This document shows, piece after piece, positions 7,733-15,155 of a DNA stretch of 27,882 nt. Origin of the DNA: CAZEHJ01 sp964512485. Its GTDB lineage: Bacteria; Bacteroidota; Rhodothermia; Rhodothermales; UBA10348. The notes beneath the pieces are model-generated. The model searched no databases. It was given only the letters and a program-made list of their open reading frames with translations, and had not been told where the DNA came from. The stretch covers positions 1 to 27,882 of the forward strand of contig CAZEHJ010000050.1 of the NCBI GenBank assembly GCA_964512485.1. Direction: 5' to 3'. The translations under genes were made by a program, and so were the position numbers. The first letter of the stretch is position 1, and every line of letters begins with the position of its first letter.

Positions 7733-8683
7733 ATGAACACGGACGTTTTACAACTCATTCAGCCCGGACCATTCTGGGATTGGAGAGTGGCCTTGGATCT
7801 TTTTCTCGGTGGCGCCGGCGTAGGTGCGTTTTTGATGGCAGTGTATGTAGACGAGACCATGAAAGGGCGCTACCGAAGATTGTGTCATACCGCAGCCCTT
7901 CTGGCTCCGATTCTCATAGGAGCAGGCCTTTTGTTGATCATGTCGAAGATGGGACGGCCTTTGATGCTCTTCTTGACGTATACCGATGTTAACCTGACAT
8001 CTCCTCTTTGGTGGGGTGGAGTTTTTCAACCCATTCTGCTCGTTGGTTCGATTGTCTATTTCTTGAAATGGGAATCATTCCAAAAAGGCGATTCAAACCG
8101 AATCATGTTGGGTCGTGTTCTGGCGCCTGTCGCTGTAGTGGTGGGTGTTTATCACGGGATGTTATTGTCAGTCTTCGTTGCACGACCACTGTGGAATACC
8201 GGGCCGACCGTCGTGGCATCTCTTCTGGCTTTTTGCTCGACCGGTATCGCAGCGGTCATGCTCATTCATCTCTACAGGATGAAAAGGGCCGGTCGTCTTC
8301 AGGATTCTGAACATGTTTCGAAATTCCTGAACAACATGGTACCTATCAGAAATATTCTGTTTGCCGTGCTTTTGCTCCAATTAGGAACCTACTTCTTATG
8401 GTGGCTCAGCTTGAGTCTCGGTTCACTTTCGGATCAGCAGGCGTTGCGGGCCGCGAGTGAAGCGTACGGCACCGTGTTCTGGTGGATCGGTATTGGCCTT
8501 GGTGTCATCCTGCCAATTCTGCTTGGAGCGTATGCGGTCGCAAAGGGCGAATCACGGCGCCCACGAATGCGCATTGCCGTCATCAGCCTGACGAGCGTTT
8601 TGATCCTCGTCGGTGGCTTCTTCTTCCGTCTCCTGATGGTTTTGGCAGGCCAGGTGCCCACTCCGGTTTCCAGTCTTTTTTAA
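7733..8683 (+). CDS. arrC: NrfD/PsrC-like membrane subunit of arsenate reductase (ArrC)
   Basis: This is a 316-residue polytopic inner-membrane protein of the NrfD/polysulfide-reductase family, the quinol-oxidising anchor of many molybdopterin reductases. About eight hydrophobic helices are visible, among them LFLGGAGVGAFLMAVYV (first helix), LLAPILIGAGLLLIMSKMG, FWWIGIGLGVILPILLG and SLTSVLILVGGFFFRLLMV (last). The ATG at 7733 was chosen over the TTG at 7697 because GGAG (7722-7725) is well spaced before it and family members start shortly before the first helix. The gene is followed after 12 nt by the catalytic subunit gene. It would pass electrons from menaquinol to ArrB and then to ArrA, so no tetrahaem CymA is needed. 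Family is firm; the name rests on the neighbouring arrA. Confidence 0.88.
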   Translation: MNTDVLQLIQPGPFWDWRVALDLFLGGAGVGAFLMAVYVDETMKGRYRRLCHTAALLAPILIGAGLLLIMSKMGRPLMLFLTYTDVNLTSPLWWGGVFQPILLVGSIVYFLKWESFQKGDSNRIMLGRVLAPVAVVVGVYHGMLLSVFVARPLWNTGPTVVASLLAFCSTGIAAVMLIHLYRMKRAGRLQDSEHVSKFLNNMVPIRNILFAVLLLQLGTYFLWWLSLSLGSLSDQQALRAASEAYGTVFWWIGIGLGVILPILLGAYAVAKGESRRPRMRIAVISLTSVLILVGGFFFRLLMVLAGQVPTPVSSLF

Positions 8684-8695
8684 ACGGCATTTATT

Positions 8696-11281
8696 ATGAA
8701 CAACGATTCTCTCAAAGCCGGAAACAGCAAGCCTTCGCTGCCACTGAGTAGGCGCCGTTTTCTGAAAACGACAGCCACTGCGGGCGCTTTCTCCGTAATT
8801 GGACTTTCTCCGGCTCTAAATTTTTTCGCTCCTGCATCCGCCATGTCCAGTGCGCAGCTGGTCGGGAAATGGATGTCGACGACATGTCAGGGTTGCACAA
8901 CTTGGTGCCCGGTACAAGTATTCGTACAAAATGGAAGGGCGACCAGCGTTCGTGGCAATCCCCACAGTTTTGGCAATCATGGACGGATCTGCCCAAGGCC
9001 ACATTTGGCGTTGCAACAGCTTTATGATCCTGACAGGATCAAGGTCCCGATGAAACGTACGAATCCGTTGAAAGGACGAGATCAAGATCCTGGATTCGTC
9101 CCCATCAGCTGGGATGATGCCCTCGGTCTCCTTGCCGACAAGATGATGGAGTTGCGTGAGTCGAATGAAACGCACAAATTCGCCATGTTCCGTGGGCGTT
9201 ACAGCTACATGAGGGACATTATATATTCGTCTGTTCCCAAAATATTCGGTTCTCCCAACGGAATCAGTCACTCCGCCATCTGCGCCGAGGCTGAGAAGTT
9301 TGGAGCCTTTTTTACGGAGGGATTCTGGGATTATCGAGATTATGATCTGGAACACACCCGATACGTACTCTGCTGGGGTGCCGATCCATTGTCTTCAAAC
9401 CGTCAGGTACCTCATGCCATGAGCATCTGGGGCCACGTCAGGGATCAAGCTGAAATCGCAGTAATTGACCCCCGATTGTCTTCGACCGCAGCCAAAGCAA
9501 ATGAATGGCTCCCTGTTCTACCAGGTGAGGATGCATGCTTGGCTGTAGCCATGGCACACACCATCTTGGCAGAAGGGCTCTGGAGCCGAGATTTTGTTGG
9601 AGATTTTACCGACGGTAAAAATCACTTCATTCCCGGGCAGACTGTTGATGAATCACTCTTCAAAGAAGAAAAAACGAACGGAATCGTTCGCTGGTGGAAC
9701 CTTGAACTGAAAGACAGAACAGCAGAATGGGCTGCTGATCAATGTGGCATTCCGGCTCCAAAAATCAGACGGGTCGCCATTAATTTTGCCAATGCTGCTC
9801 CTCGAGCGATCAGCTGGGTCTCTCCAGGCGCCTCGATGCAGGTTCGGGGTGGCTACGCCGCGATGGCGGCACACGCCTTGAATGGCTTGGTTGGTTCGGC
9901 AGATCACAAAGGGGGAGTTGTTCAGAAGACCAAGGTCCCGGTCAATTCTATTCCGGATTTTTCTGCTTATCAGGACGCAATGTCCAAAAAGAACAGCAAG
10001 AAACCGAAAATTGACCAGAGGGGAACGCTCGCATTCCCTGCATTGAACAAGGGGAAAAGCGGAGGTGGTGTGGTGACAAATAACGCGGCAGATGCCATGC
10101 TTCAGGAAGATCCCTATGACATCAAAGTGGCTGTCGCTTATTGGGCCAACTTTGCATTCTCCTGCTCCGGAACAGACAGGTGGGAAGAAGCACTGACGAA
10201 GCTTCCATACTTCGCTCATATCACCACGCATGCATCTGAAATGTCGCATTTTGCGGACCTGGTATTCCCCGCTGCTCATCACATGTTTGAAAAATGGGGA
10301 GTCCTCAAGAGCAAACAAAACCTGTATGGGTACGCCACACTGAACGTGCCGGTCGTAGAGCCTATGTGGGATGTTCGCCAGGACGAGACCGAATTCCCTT
10401 GGTTGTTGGCCGAGAAGTTGGCAGAGCGTGGTTTTGAAAACATGCTCAGCTACTATCAGAATGAATTCGCCGATCCAGAAACGGGACGTTCTCCTTCAAA
10501 CAGCGAAGAATTTGCCCTCTTTGCTCTGAAAGACTTCACCCGACCTTGTTGGGACGCCACTCATAAAGACTACGGCAAGTACGGTGACAGCCTGAGTGGA
10601 TGGGATGATTTCGCTGAAAAGGGAGTCTGGAACTCGAAAAAATTCGAGGTCGGCAAGAAACGGGACAGTTTCGGTACGGAGACCGGAAAATTCGAATTCT
10701 ACAGTGAGACGCTCAAGAAAGCACTCAAGTCACACGCTGATAAACACAACACATCTATCGATCGTGTTCTCGAAGAAACCAATTATCTGGCCCGAGGAGA
10801 GCTGGCATTCGTACCGCATTTTGAACCCGCGTTACGACATGGCGATCAAAGCGAATTCCCGTTCATCTTCTTTGAGCATCGTAGTCGCTTGAACAGAGAA
10901 GGCAGGTCGGCCAACTGTACCTGGTACCAGGCGCACAAAAACGCAGATCCGGGTGACGAAAACTGGGACGACGTATTGAAAATGAATCCTGCCGATGGAG
11001 CAAGGCTTGGATTCCAAAACGGCGAAATGGTAAACGTGTCGTCTCCTTCAGGAATGATTACGGTTCGTCTCAAACTTTGGGAAGGTGTCAGGCCTGGAAC
11101 GGTTGCGAAGTGTTACGGTCAAGGCCACTGGGCTTACGGCCGAGTCGCGGCGCTGGACTATCAGAACAAGCTGCCCAGGGGTGGAAACAATAATGAGATT
11201 CTTCCCGCAGCATATGAACGACTGAGTGGTTCTACCGCCCGCCATGGCGGTGTTACCCGCGTAAACGTTACTAGAGCATAG
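8696..11281 (+). CDS. arrA: Respiratory arsenate reductase catalytic subunit ArrA (molybdopterin, Tat-exported)
   Basis: This is an 861-residue DMSO-reductase-family enzyme that reduces arsenate to arsenite in the periplasm. A Tat signal (SRRRFLK, residues 18-24, then a hydrophobic stretch ending ASA at 49) exports it folded. A [4Fe-4S] site is formed by Cys64, Cys67, Cys71 and Cys99. The active site matches the residues I recall from the Shewanella ANA-3 ArrA structure at a constant offset of +3: Arg168, Tyr169 (in RGRY), His192, Ser193, molybdenum ligand Cys196, Lys201 and Tyr213. The RGRY motif is typical of ArrA, whereas the arsenite oxidase ArxA has a GRGWG-type motif here. Length fits ArrA (about 850 residues). 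The C-terminal GQGHWAYGR segment is also ArrA-like. ArxA is the main alternative; AioA is excluded by the cysteine molybdenum ligand and the Tat signal on this subunit. Confidence 0.93.
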   Translation: MNNDSLKAGNSKPSLPLSRRRFLKTTATAGAFSVIGLSPALNFFAPASAMSSAQLVGKWMSTTCQGCTTWCPVQVFVQNGRATSVRGNPHSFGNHGRICPRPHLALQQLYDPDRIKVPMKRTNPLKGRDQDPGFVPISWDDALGLLADKMMELRESNETHKFAMFRGRYSYMRDIIYSSVPKIFGSPNGISHSAICAEAEKFGAFFTEGFWDYRDYDLEHTRYVLCWGADPLSSNRQVPHAMSIWGHVRDQAEIAVIDPRLSSTAAKANEWLPVLPGEDACLAVAMAHTILAEGLWSRDFVGDFTDGKNHFIPGQTVDESLFKEEKTNGIVRWWNLELKDRTAEWAADQCGIPAPKIRRVAINFANAAPRAISWVSPGASMQVRGGYAAMAAHALNGLVGSADHKGGVVQKTKVPVNSIPDFSAYQDAMSKKNSKKPKIDQRGTLAFPALNKGKSGGGVVTNNAADAMLQEDPYDIKVAVAYWANFAFSCSGTDRWEEALTKLPYFAHITTHASEMSHFADLVFPAAHHMFEKWGVLKSKQNLYGYATLNVPVVEPMWDVRQDETEFPWLLAEKLAERGFENMLSYYQNEFADPETGRSPSNSEEFALFALKDFTRPCWDATHKDYGKYGDSLSGWDDFAEKGVWNSKKFEVGKKRDSFGTETGKFEFYSETLKKALKSHADKHNTSIDRVLEETNYLARGELAFVPHFEPALRHGDQSEFPFIFFEHRSRLNREGRSANCTWYQAHKNADPGDENWDDVLKMNPADGARLGFQNGEMVNVSSPSGMITVRLKLWEGVRPGTVAKCYGQGHWAYGRVAALDYQNKLPRGGNNNEILPAAYERLSGSTARHGGVTRVNVTRA

Positions 11282-11301
11282 CCATGAAAAGGACTGCAAA
11301 A

Positions 11302-12000
11302 ATGGAACAAACTAAACAACTTTCCATGGTAATCGACCTGCACAAATGTGTCGGTTGCTCCGCCTGTGATATCGCATGTAAGCGAGAGAACAACGTTCAG
11401 CACAGCTTTGCCTGGTCGAATCATATCATAGAAACAGAAGGGACGTTTCCGGACTTGAGTTATCGGTACGTACCAACTCTGTGCAATCACTGTACCGACG
11501 CTCCCTGTGTAAAAAACTGCCCGACGAAGGCGATGCACAAGACGGAAGATGGCCTTACGATGCTCGATCCGGACAAGTGTATTGGATGTCGGGCGTGTCA
11601 GCTGGCCTGCCCGTACGGAGTGATATATTTCAACAAAGAAACGCCGTTTGGGGAAGTCCGCGCCGATTCAACTCCGATCATACCTGGTTGCACGTCGACA
11701 GGTCAGGAGGTGATTGAATCTGCCGGTGTCCCGATTCCCGTGTACAATCCTGGGCGTGAAGCGACCATGCCGGGTATTCGACCCAAAGGAGTGGTCGAAA
11801 AGTGTACGCTATGTGATCACAAAGTAGCCAAAGGGGAACTGCCGGCCTGTGTGGAAGCATGCCCTGCGGGTGCCCGTATCTTCGGTGATACCATGGATCC
11901 GACAAGCGCACCGAGCGTCGCGTTGAAAAAACATCGATCCAGAGTGTTGCAACCGGAAAAAGGAACCAAACCCAATGTCCACTACATCCGAGATTACTGA
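11302..12000 (+). CDS. arrB: Iron-sulfur electron-transfer subunit ArrB
   Basis: This is a 232-residue ferredoxin-like protein with four cysteine groups for four [4Fe-4S] clusters: CVGCSACDIAC, CNHCTDAPCVKNC, CIGCRACQLAC and CTLCDHK...CVEAC. That arrangement and length match ArrB, PsrB and DmsB-type subunits, which carry electrons from the membrane anchor to the catalytic subunit. The ATG at 11302 was chosen because AAAAGGA (11287-11293) is a good ribosome site 8 nt before it. The ATG at 11284, only 2 nt after the arrA stop, would add six residues and has no such site. It has no signal peptide, so it should be exported by riding on the Tat signal of ArrA. Its 3' end overlaps the chaperone gene by 26 bp. 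Confidence 0.92.
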   Translation: MEQTKQLSMVIDLHKCVGCSACDIACKRENNVQHSFAWSNHIIETEGTFPDLSYRYVPTLCNHCTDAPCVKNCPTKAMHKTEDGLTMLDPDKCIGCRACQLACPYGVIYFNKETPFGEVRADSTPIIPGCTSTGQEVIESAGVPIPVYNPGREATMPGIRPKGVVEKCTLCDHKVAKGELPACVEACPAGARIFGDTMDPTSAPSVALKKHRSRVLQPEKGTKPNVHYIRDY

Positions 12001-12613
12001 GTCGGGCATGTTACCCGAAGCCGAAGAGCACAGAGAATCTGTTGTGGCGAGCACATTTCATGTGCTCGCCAGGGCGTTTTCGTCTCCTCTGGACATGACG
12101 GCCGAATCGATCGGCGTGTTGAAAGAGGTGGCCGGTGAGTATAATCCAGAGCTCCGTCGATCCGCATTGACACTGGCAGAATACTGGAAGGAAGCGCTAC
12201 TCGACAAGGAAGCATTTGCCTTATCGTATTCAAGGCTCTTTCTGGGTCCGTTCAAAGTGTTGAGTCCACCGTACGCATCTGTATATCTTGAAGGAGACCA
12301 GAAGCTGATGGGAGAAGTCAGCATGTATGTTGCCAATTTATATGCTGAATCTGGTCTTGGCCCTGGTGAAGGTCCCAACGAGGTTCCTGACCACATAGCG
12401 TTGGAATGTGAGTTTCTTTACTATCTCACCTATTCGTACGTCACGACTGGCGCTCCAAGCTGGCTGGAAAAACGAGATTCCTTCTTGTCTACTCATTTTT
12501 CAGTTTGGATTCCCAAGTTCGTTGAGAATATCATCGGAGCAGATGAGTCTACATTCTACAATGAGCTTGCAAGATTCATGACGTCGGCACTAACTGATCT
12601 ATTTCACTCCTGA
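11975..12613 (+). CDS. arrD: TorD/DmsD-like assembly chaperone for arsenate reductase (ArrD)
   Basis: This is a 212-residue cytosolic protein of the TorD family, which binds the Tat signal of a molybdoenzyme and holds it until the cofactor is inserted. Family features seen are YSRLFLGPF followed by PPYASVYLE, then GLGPGEGPNEVPDHIALECEFLYYL, close to the usual PDH(I/L)..E.EF core. The mostly helical make-up also fits. The ATG at 11975 lies inside the end of arrB, 26 bp overlap, after AAGGA; a second ATG at 12008 is possible. Overlap with arrB indicates translational coupling, and position right after arrAB makes ArrA the obvious client. Confidence 0.87.
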   Translation: MSTTSEITESGMLPEAEEHRESVVASTFHVLARAFSSPLDMTAESIGVLKEVAGEYNPELRRSALTLAEYWKEALLDKEAFALSYSRLFLGPFKVLSPPYASVYLEGDQKLMGEVSMYVANLYAESGLGPGEGPNEVPDHIALECEFLYYLTYSYVTTGAPSWLEKRDSFLSTHFSVWIPKFVENIIGADESTFYNELARFMTSALTDLFHS

Positions 12614-12620
12614 ACGATTT

Positions 12621-12932
12621 ATGAAAAAGGTACCCGGATTTTATCAGTCATTTATGGATTCATTTCCACAGATCGGGAAAGCGTATTCCGATCTCGGAAA
12701 GGCGACAAGGGAAGCTGGTCCGCTGGATGCACAAACGTTGAGTCTGGTGAAGCTCGGAATCAGCGTCGGTATGCACCAGGAGGGATCCGTACACTCTAGC
12801 GCCAGAAAAGCGATGGAGGCAGGGTGCACCCCCGAAGAAATTCGCCATGTTGTGCTTCTATCAACTACTACACTCGGGTTTCCCAACATGATGGCGGCAA
12901 GAAGTTGGGTTGAAGATGTTCTTCAGGATTAG
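12621..12932 (+). CDS. Carboxymuconolactone-decarboxylase (AhpD-like) small protein without CxxC
   Basis: This is a 103-residue all-helical protein of the CMD/AhpD family. It has the family pattern QTLSLVKLGISVGM, QEGSVHSSARKAMEAG, TPEEIRHVVLLSTTTLGFPNMMAA and SWVEDVL. The CxxC redox pair of AhpD is absent; at that place the sequence reads EGSVHSS, with the conserved Glu and His kept. It is therefore not an alkylhydroperoxidase of the usual kind. Its start is 7 nt after arrD and moaA follows 77 nt later, so it sits between two maturation genes of the arsenate reductase. I do not know its function; a role in enzyme maturation or quinone chemistry would be speculation. Confidence 0.8.
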   Translation: MKKVPGFYQSFMDSFPQIGKAYSDLGKATREAGPLDAQTLSLVKLGISVGMHQEGSVHSSARKAMEAGCTPEEIRHVVLLSTTTLGFPNMMAARSWVEDVLQD

Positions 12933-13009
12933 TGCTTGGGACGCAGTGGAGGATGAAAGGAGGTATCTCCGAGGCCATTCAAAACTGTGAGTAATCAACC
13001 GCGGCGATC

Positions 13010-14053
13010 ATGGAGAGCGAAAAAGTATTGACAAATTGGTCTCAGGCGGCTTCAGACCTTTCGTGTGGAAGCCTGTCAGATAACTTTGGCCGCTTCCACT
13101 CGTATCTTCGAATCGCCCTTACAGATCGATGCAACCTGAGGTGTCGATACTGTTTGCCTTTTGAAGGCATAAAATGGCAACCTCGGCAGAGTCTTCTGAC
13201 GGCTTCAGAATTCATGCGGTTGTCGTCTCTTTTTGTCGGGCAAGGAGTTTCAAAAATTCGCCTGACGGGGGGCGAACCCCTTCTTTATCCCGAGTTGAAA
13301 GACTTGTTATCCGGATTGGGCTCCTTGAAGCAGAGTGGTTTGACTTCTCTGGGAGTGACAACAAATGGAATGCTCCTGTCAAGCCAGCTTCCGCTCTTGG
13401 TAGACTCAGAAATCGATGCCATTAATTTGAGTATGGACACTCTTCGCGAAGATCGATATCGCGAAATAACGCAGAAAGATGGCTACCGGAATGTCAGAAA
13501 GGCGCTGGACCAAGCTGTTCAGTCGGGTTCATTTCGAATCAAAGTCAACTGTGTTGTAATGCGAGGAGTGAACGACGATGAGCTGATCGACTTCGCAGGA
13601 ATGGCTCAGGATCTGGGCATCGAGGTCCGTTTCATCGAGTTTATGCCCTTCGGAGGAAATCGATGGAATGAAAACAAGATGGTTTCCCTGGCAGAAATGA
13701 AGTCTACTATTGAAGATCGCTTCGAATTAAACGAACTGGATCACGACCCGAAGGAAACCGCCATCACATATGCTCTTGCCAATGGCCAGGGAACCATCGG
13801 ATTTATCTCTTCCATGACGACCCCATTTTGTGGCGGATGCAATCGAATTCGCCTGACGGCCGATGGGAGTATCAAAGCATGTCTCTTCGGAAATGAAGAG
13901 GTCAGCTTGAGAAATATGATAAGATCTGGTGCCAGCGATGCCGACCTGGTGGAGGCGATCGGCCAAACGGTAGGCAGAAAGCATTTTTCGCATGGTGGTG
14001 AGGCTAATCTTGCCAAAACTGACAATCGCCCGATGATATCAATCGGCGGTTGA
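13010..14053 (+). CDS. moaA: GTP 3',8-cyclase MoaA (molybdenum cofactor synthesis)
   Basis: MoaA is the radical-SAM enzyme that, with MoaC, turns GTP into cyclic pyranopterin monophosphate, the first step of molybdopterin synthesis. The 347 residues show the SAM-cluster motif CNLRCRYC (Cys41, Cys45, Cys48), KIRLTGGEPLL, and the C-terminal substrate cluster CGGCNRIRLTADGSIKAC. The C-terminus ends in the Gly-Gly tail required for activity (MISIGG). A stop in the same frame at 12992 leaves ATG 13010 as the first start. No other moa or moe gene is present. As the last gene on this strand after arrCABD, it probably serves to raise cofactor supply when the reductase is made. No terminator is evident after it. 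Confidence 0.95.
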   Translation: MESEKVLTNWSQAASDLSCGSLSDNFGRFHSYLRIALTDRCNLRCRYCLPFEGIKWQPRQSLLTASEFMRLSSLFVGQGVSKIRLTGGEPLLYPELKDLLSGLGSLKQSGLTSLGVTTNGMLLSSQLPLLVDSEIDAINLSMDTLREDRYREITQKDGYRNVRKALDQAVQSGSFRIKVNCVVMRGVNDDELIDFAGMAQDLGIEVRFIEFMPFGGNRWNENKMVSLAEMKSTIEDRFELNELDHDPKETAITYALANGQGTIGFISSMTTPFCGGCNRIRLTADGSIKACLFGNEEVSLRNMIRSGASDADLVEAIGQTVGRKHFSHGGEANLAKTDNRPMISIGG

Positions 14054-14147
14054 AATATGATCGGCTTAACCGGGGAATGGACCGCCGGAAAATTGCGAAG
14101 GAAATAGGTAGCCCTCGCCTGACATCAGCCAGCCGAAATCCTGTCTC

Positions 14148-14597
14148 TCAGTCACCTCTCTCGAGGAGATATTTCAGTACCGCGGTCCAATTTCGAAACC
14201 GATTTGAACGGAATGCAACACGTTCACCACGGAAGTCTTTGTAGTGATTGTTTTGTCGGTGTTCAATCAGGTAGTCTCCTCTGGTCAGCGCTGAAGGGGA
14301 GTTACGAATAATTCTTTTTCGTGCTGCTTCTCCGAAGTGCCTGCGAACCCACTGGTGTTTGTGAAGCCGCAGAGTCGAATTCTCTCCCAGAGGAGTTGAA
14401 ATGATGTGGACATCATATTGAGCAGAAAGCTCAGAGAACCCCTCAACCGCTCCGTTCACCGGTTTCATAAAGGAAAAAAAACCCGGGACATCAAATAATC
14501 TGCCCTCAAAAGCTTTTTCGTTTGTCTTCGAAATGAGAGACTTCCTGTAGCTGAAATCAGCCAGTACGTTTTCCATGTCGATATACAGGACCTTCAT
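14148..14597 (-). CDS. 5'(3')-deoxyribonucleotidase-like HAD protein with altered active site
   Basis: This is a 149-residue protein of the NT5C family (HAD superfamily), which dephosphorylates deoxynucleoside monophosphates. Family landmarks are MKVLYIDMENVLADF at the start, PVNGAVEGF, the YDVHIISTP segment and GDYLIEHR near residue 110, then NWTAVLKYL. Two catalytic positions differ from the usual pattern. The normal DMDGVLADF reads DMENVLADF, so the second Asp (acid/base) is Glu9, and the normal GDYLIDDR reads GDYLIEHR, which removes an Asp of the magnesium site. Activity may thus be changed or lost. The ATG at 14597 follows AGGAT. It stands alone on the minus strand, convergent with moaA. 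Confidence 0.75.
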   Translation of the reverse strand: MKVLYIDMENVLADFSYRKSLISKTNEKAFEGRLFDVPGFFSFMKPVNGAVEGFSELSAQYDVHIISTPLGENSTLRLHKHQWVRRHFGEAARKRIIRNSPSALTRGDYLIEHRQNNHYKDFRGERVAFRSNRFRNWTAVLKYLLERGD

Positions 14598-15155
14598 GTT
14601 ATCCTGCGGGATGTAATTCGGAGAAAATATCGAAACTTTAAGGGAGAATGAGAAGGTGCCAGAAAAACAAAAGATTCCTTCTGGACCTGCCGGTAGGAGC
14701 TTTCAATACAATTATGACCGTGTCGCTGAGACGATGCGGGATGATTCTTGCCGTCTTACCGGTTGATGTTTGTGATATTTTTTCCCCATGTGTTTCAGTA
14801 AGTAGTACTGAATCGTTCTTCCCGGGACCATAAATCGAATCGGAATCCAGTCCAAAGCAGGCCAAGAGAAGCGTAAGATTCACATCCTTTTTCAGCATTC
14901 GTGCGCGCATCGAGATGGAGTCCCTGAGAATACCGTCACGTGGTTTCCAGCCCAGCCCACCCAACCCCACCCCGGCCCGGTCCCAGGATCCAAGGTGTAT
15001 TTCAAGGTAAAATCGTCCTGAAAACCACCCCAGACCATCCCACGCAAAATGCCATTCAGGGCACTGAAGGGAGTGCGGTCAATGTGATATACAAGAGGCC
15101 CGGACTGCACAAAGCGACCTGTGATCCCATCTCTACAGGTGCGCCCCGGGTCTGT
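14598..15155. other. 558-bp stretch without a convincing gene
   Basis: Short frames exist on both strands, but none has a ribosome site, recognisable domain or normal protein composition. Two overlapping minus-strand frames (14638-14970 and 14892-15110) might be the remains of one broken gene, but the peptides are not recognisable. The stretch holds a C-rich tract at 14951-14978 (listed separately) and a small inverted repeat TTCAGTA-5-TACTGAA at 14794-14812. Confidence 0.6.
14951..14978 (-). other. G-quadruplex-type tract on the minus strand
   Basis: The plus strand has six runs of 3-4 C within 28 bases, separated by 1-2 nt, so the minus strand has six G-runs with very short loops. This satisfies the common G3+N1-7 quadruplex pattern with runs to spare. 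It lies about 180 bp downstream of the stop of the minus-strand permease gene, on the strand that is the RNA-like strand for that gene, so it could act in the 3' end of its transcript. Confidence 0.55.

Noticed and set aside
9653..10318. Long minus-strand open frame (221 codons) inside arrA
   Set aside because: It lies wholly opposite a firmly identified catalytic subunit, has no recognisable domain or start site, and has the Cys/His/Arg-rich look of an antisense frame.
8696..11281. Identification of the catalytic subunit as polysulfide/thiosulfate reductase (Psr/Phs) or AioA
   Set aside because: The arsenate-pocket residues and the SHSAICAEAEK / GFWDYRDYD segments are ArrA/ArxA-specific; AioA lacks a cysteine ligand to molybdenum and has its Tat signal on the small subunit.
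12953..12994. A 13-codon frame with a good ribosome-binding sequence (AAAGGAGG) before moaA, as a possible leader peptide
   Set aside because: The ribosome-like sequence lies inside the frame rather than before it, and there is no attenuator structure to make a leader plausible.
12953..13009. Molybdenum-cofactor riboswitch before moaA
   Set aside because: The spacer is only 77 nt and shows no multi-stem structure of the Moco aptamer type.
14050..14244. Plus-strand 64-codon frame overlapping the end of moaA
   Set aside because: It mostly runs antisense to the deoxyribonucleotidase gene and has no domain or ribosome site.
14638..15110. Two overlapping minus-strand frames that might be a broken gene or small lipoprotein (an LLAC-like box near 14866)
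   Set aside because: The peptides match no family I know, the hydrophobic segment is too short for a signal peptide, and part of the frame is read from the low-complexity C-rich tract.
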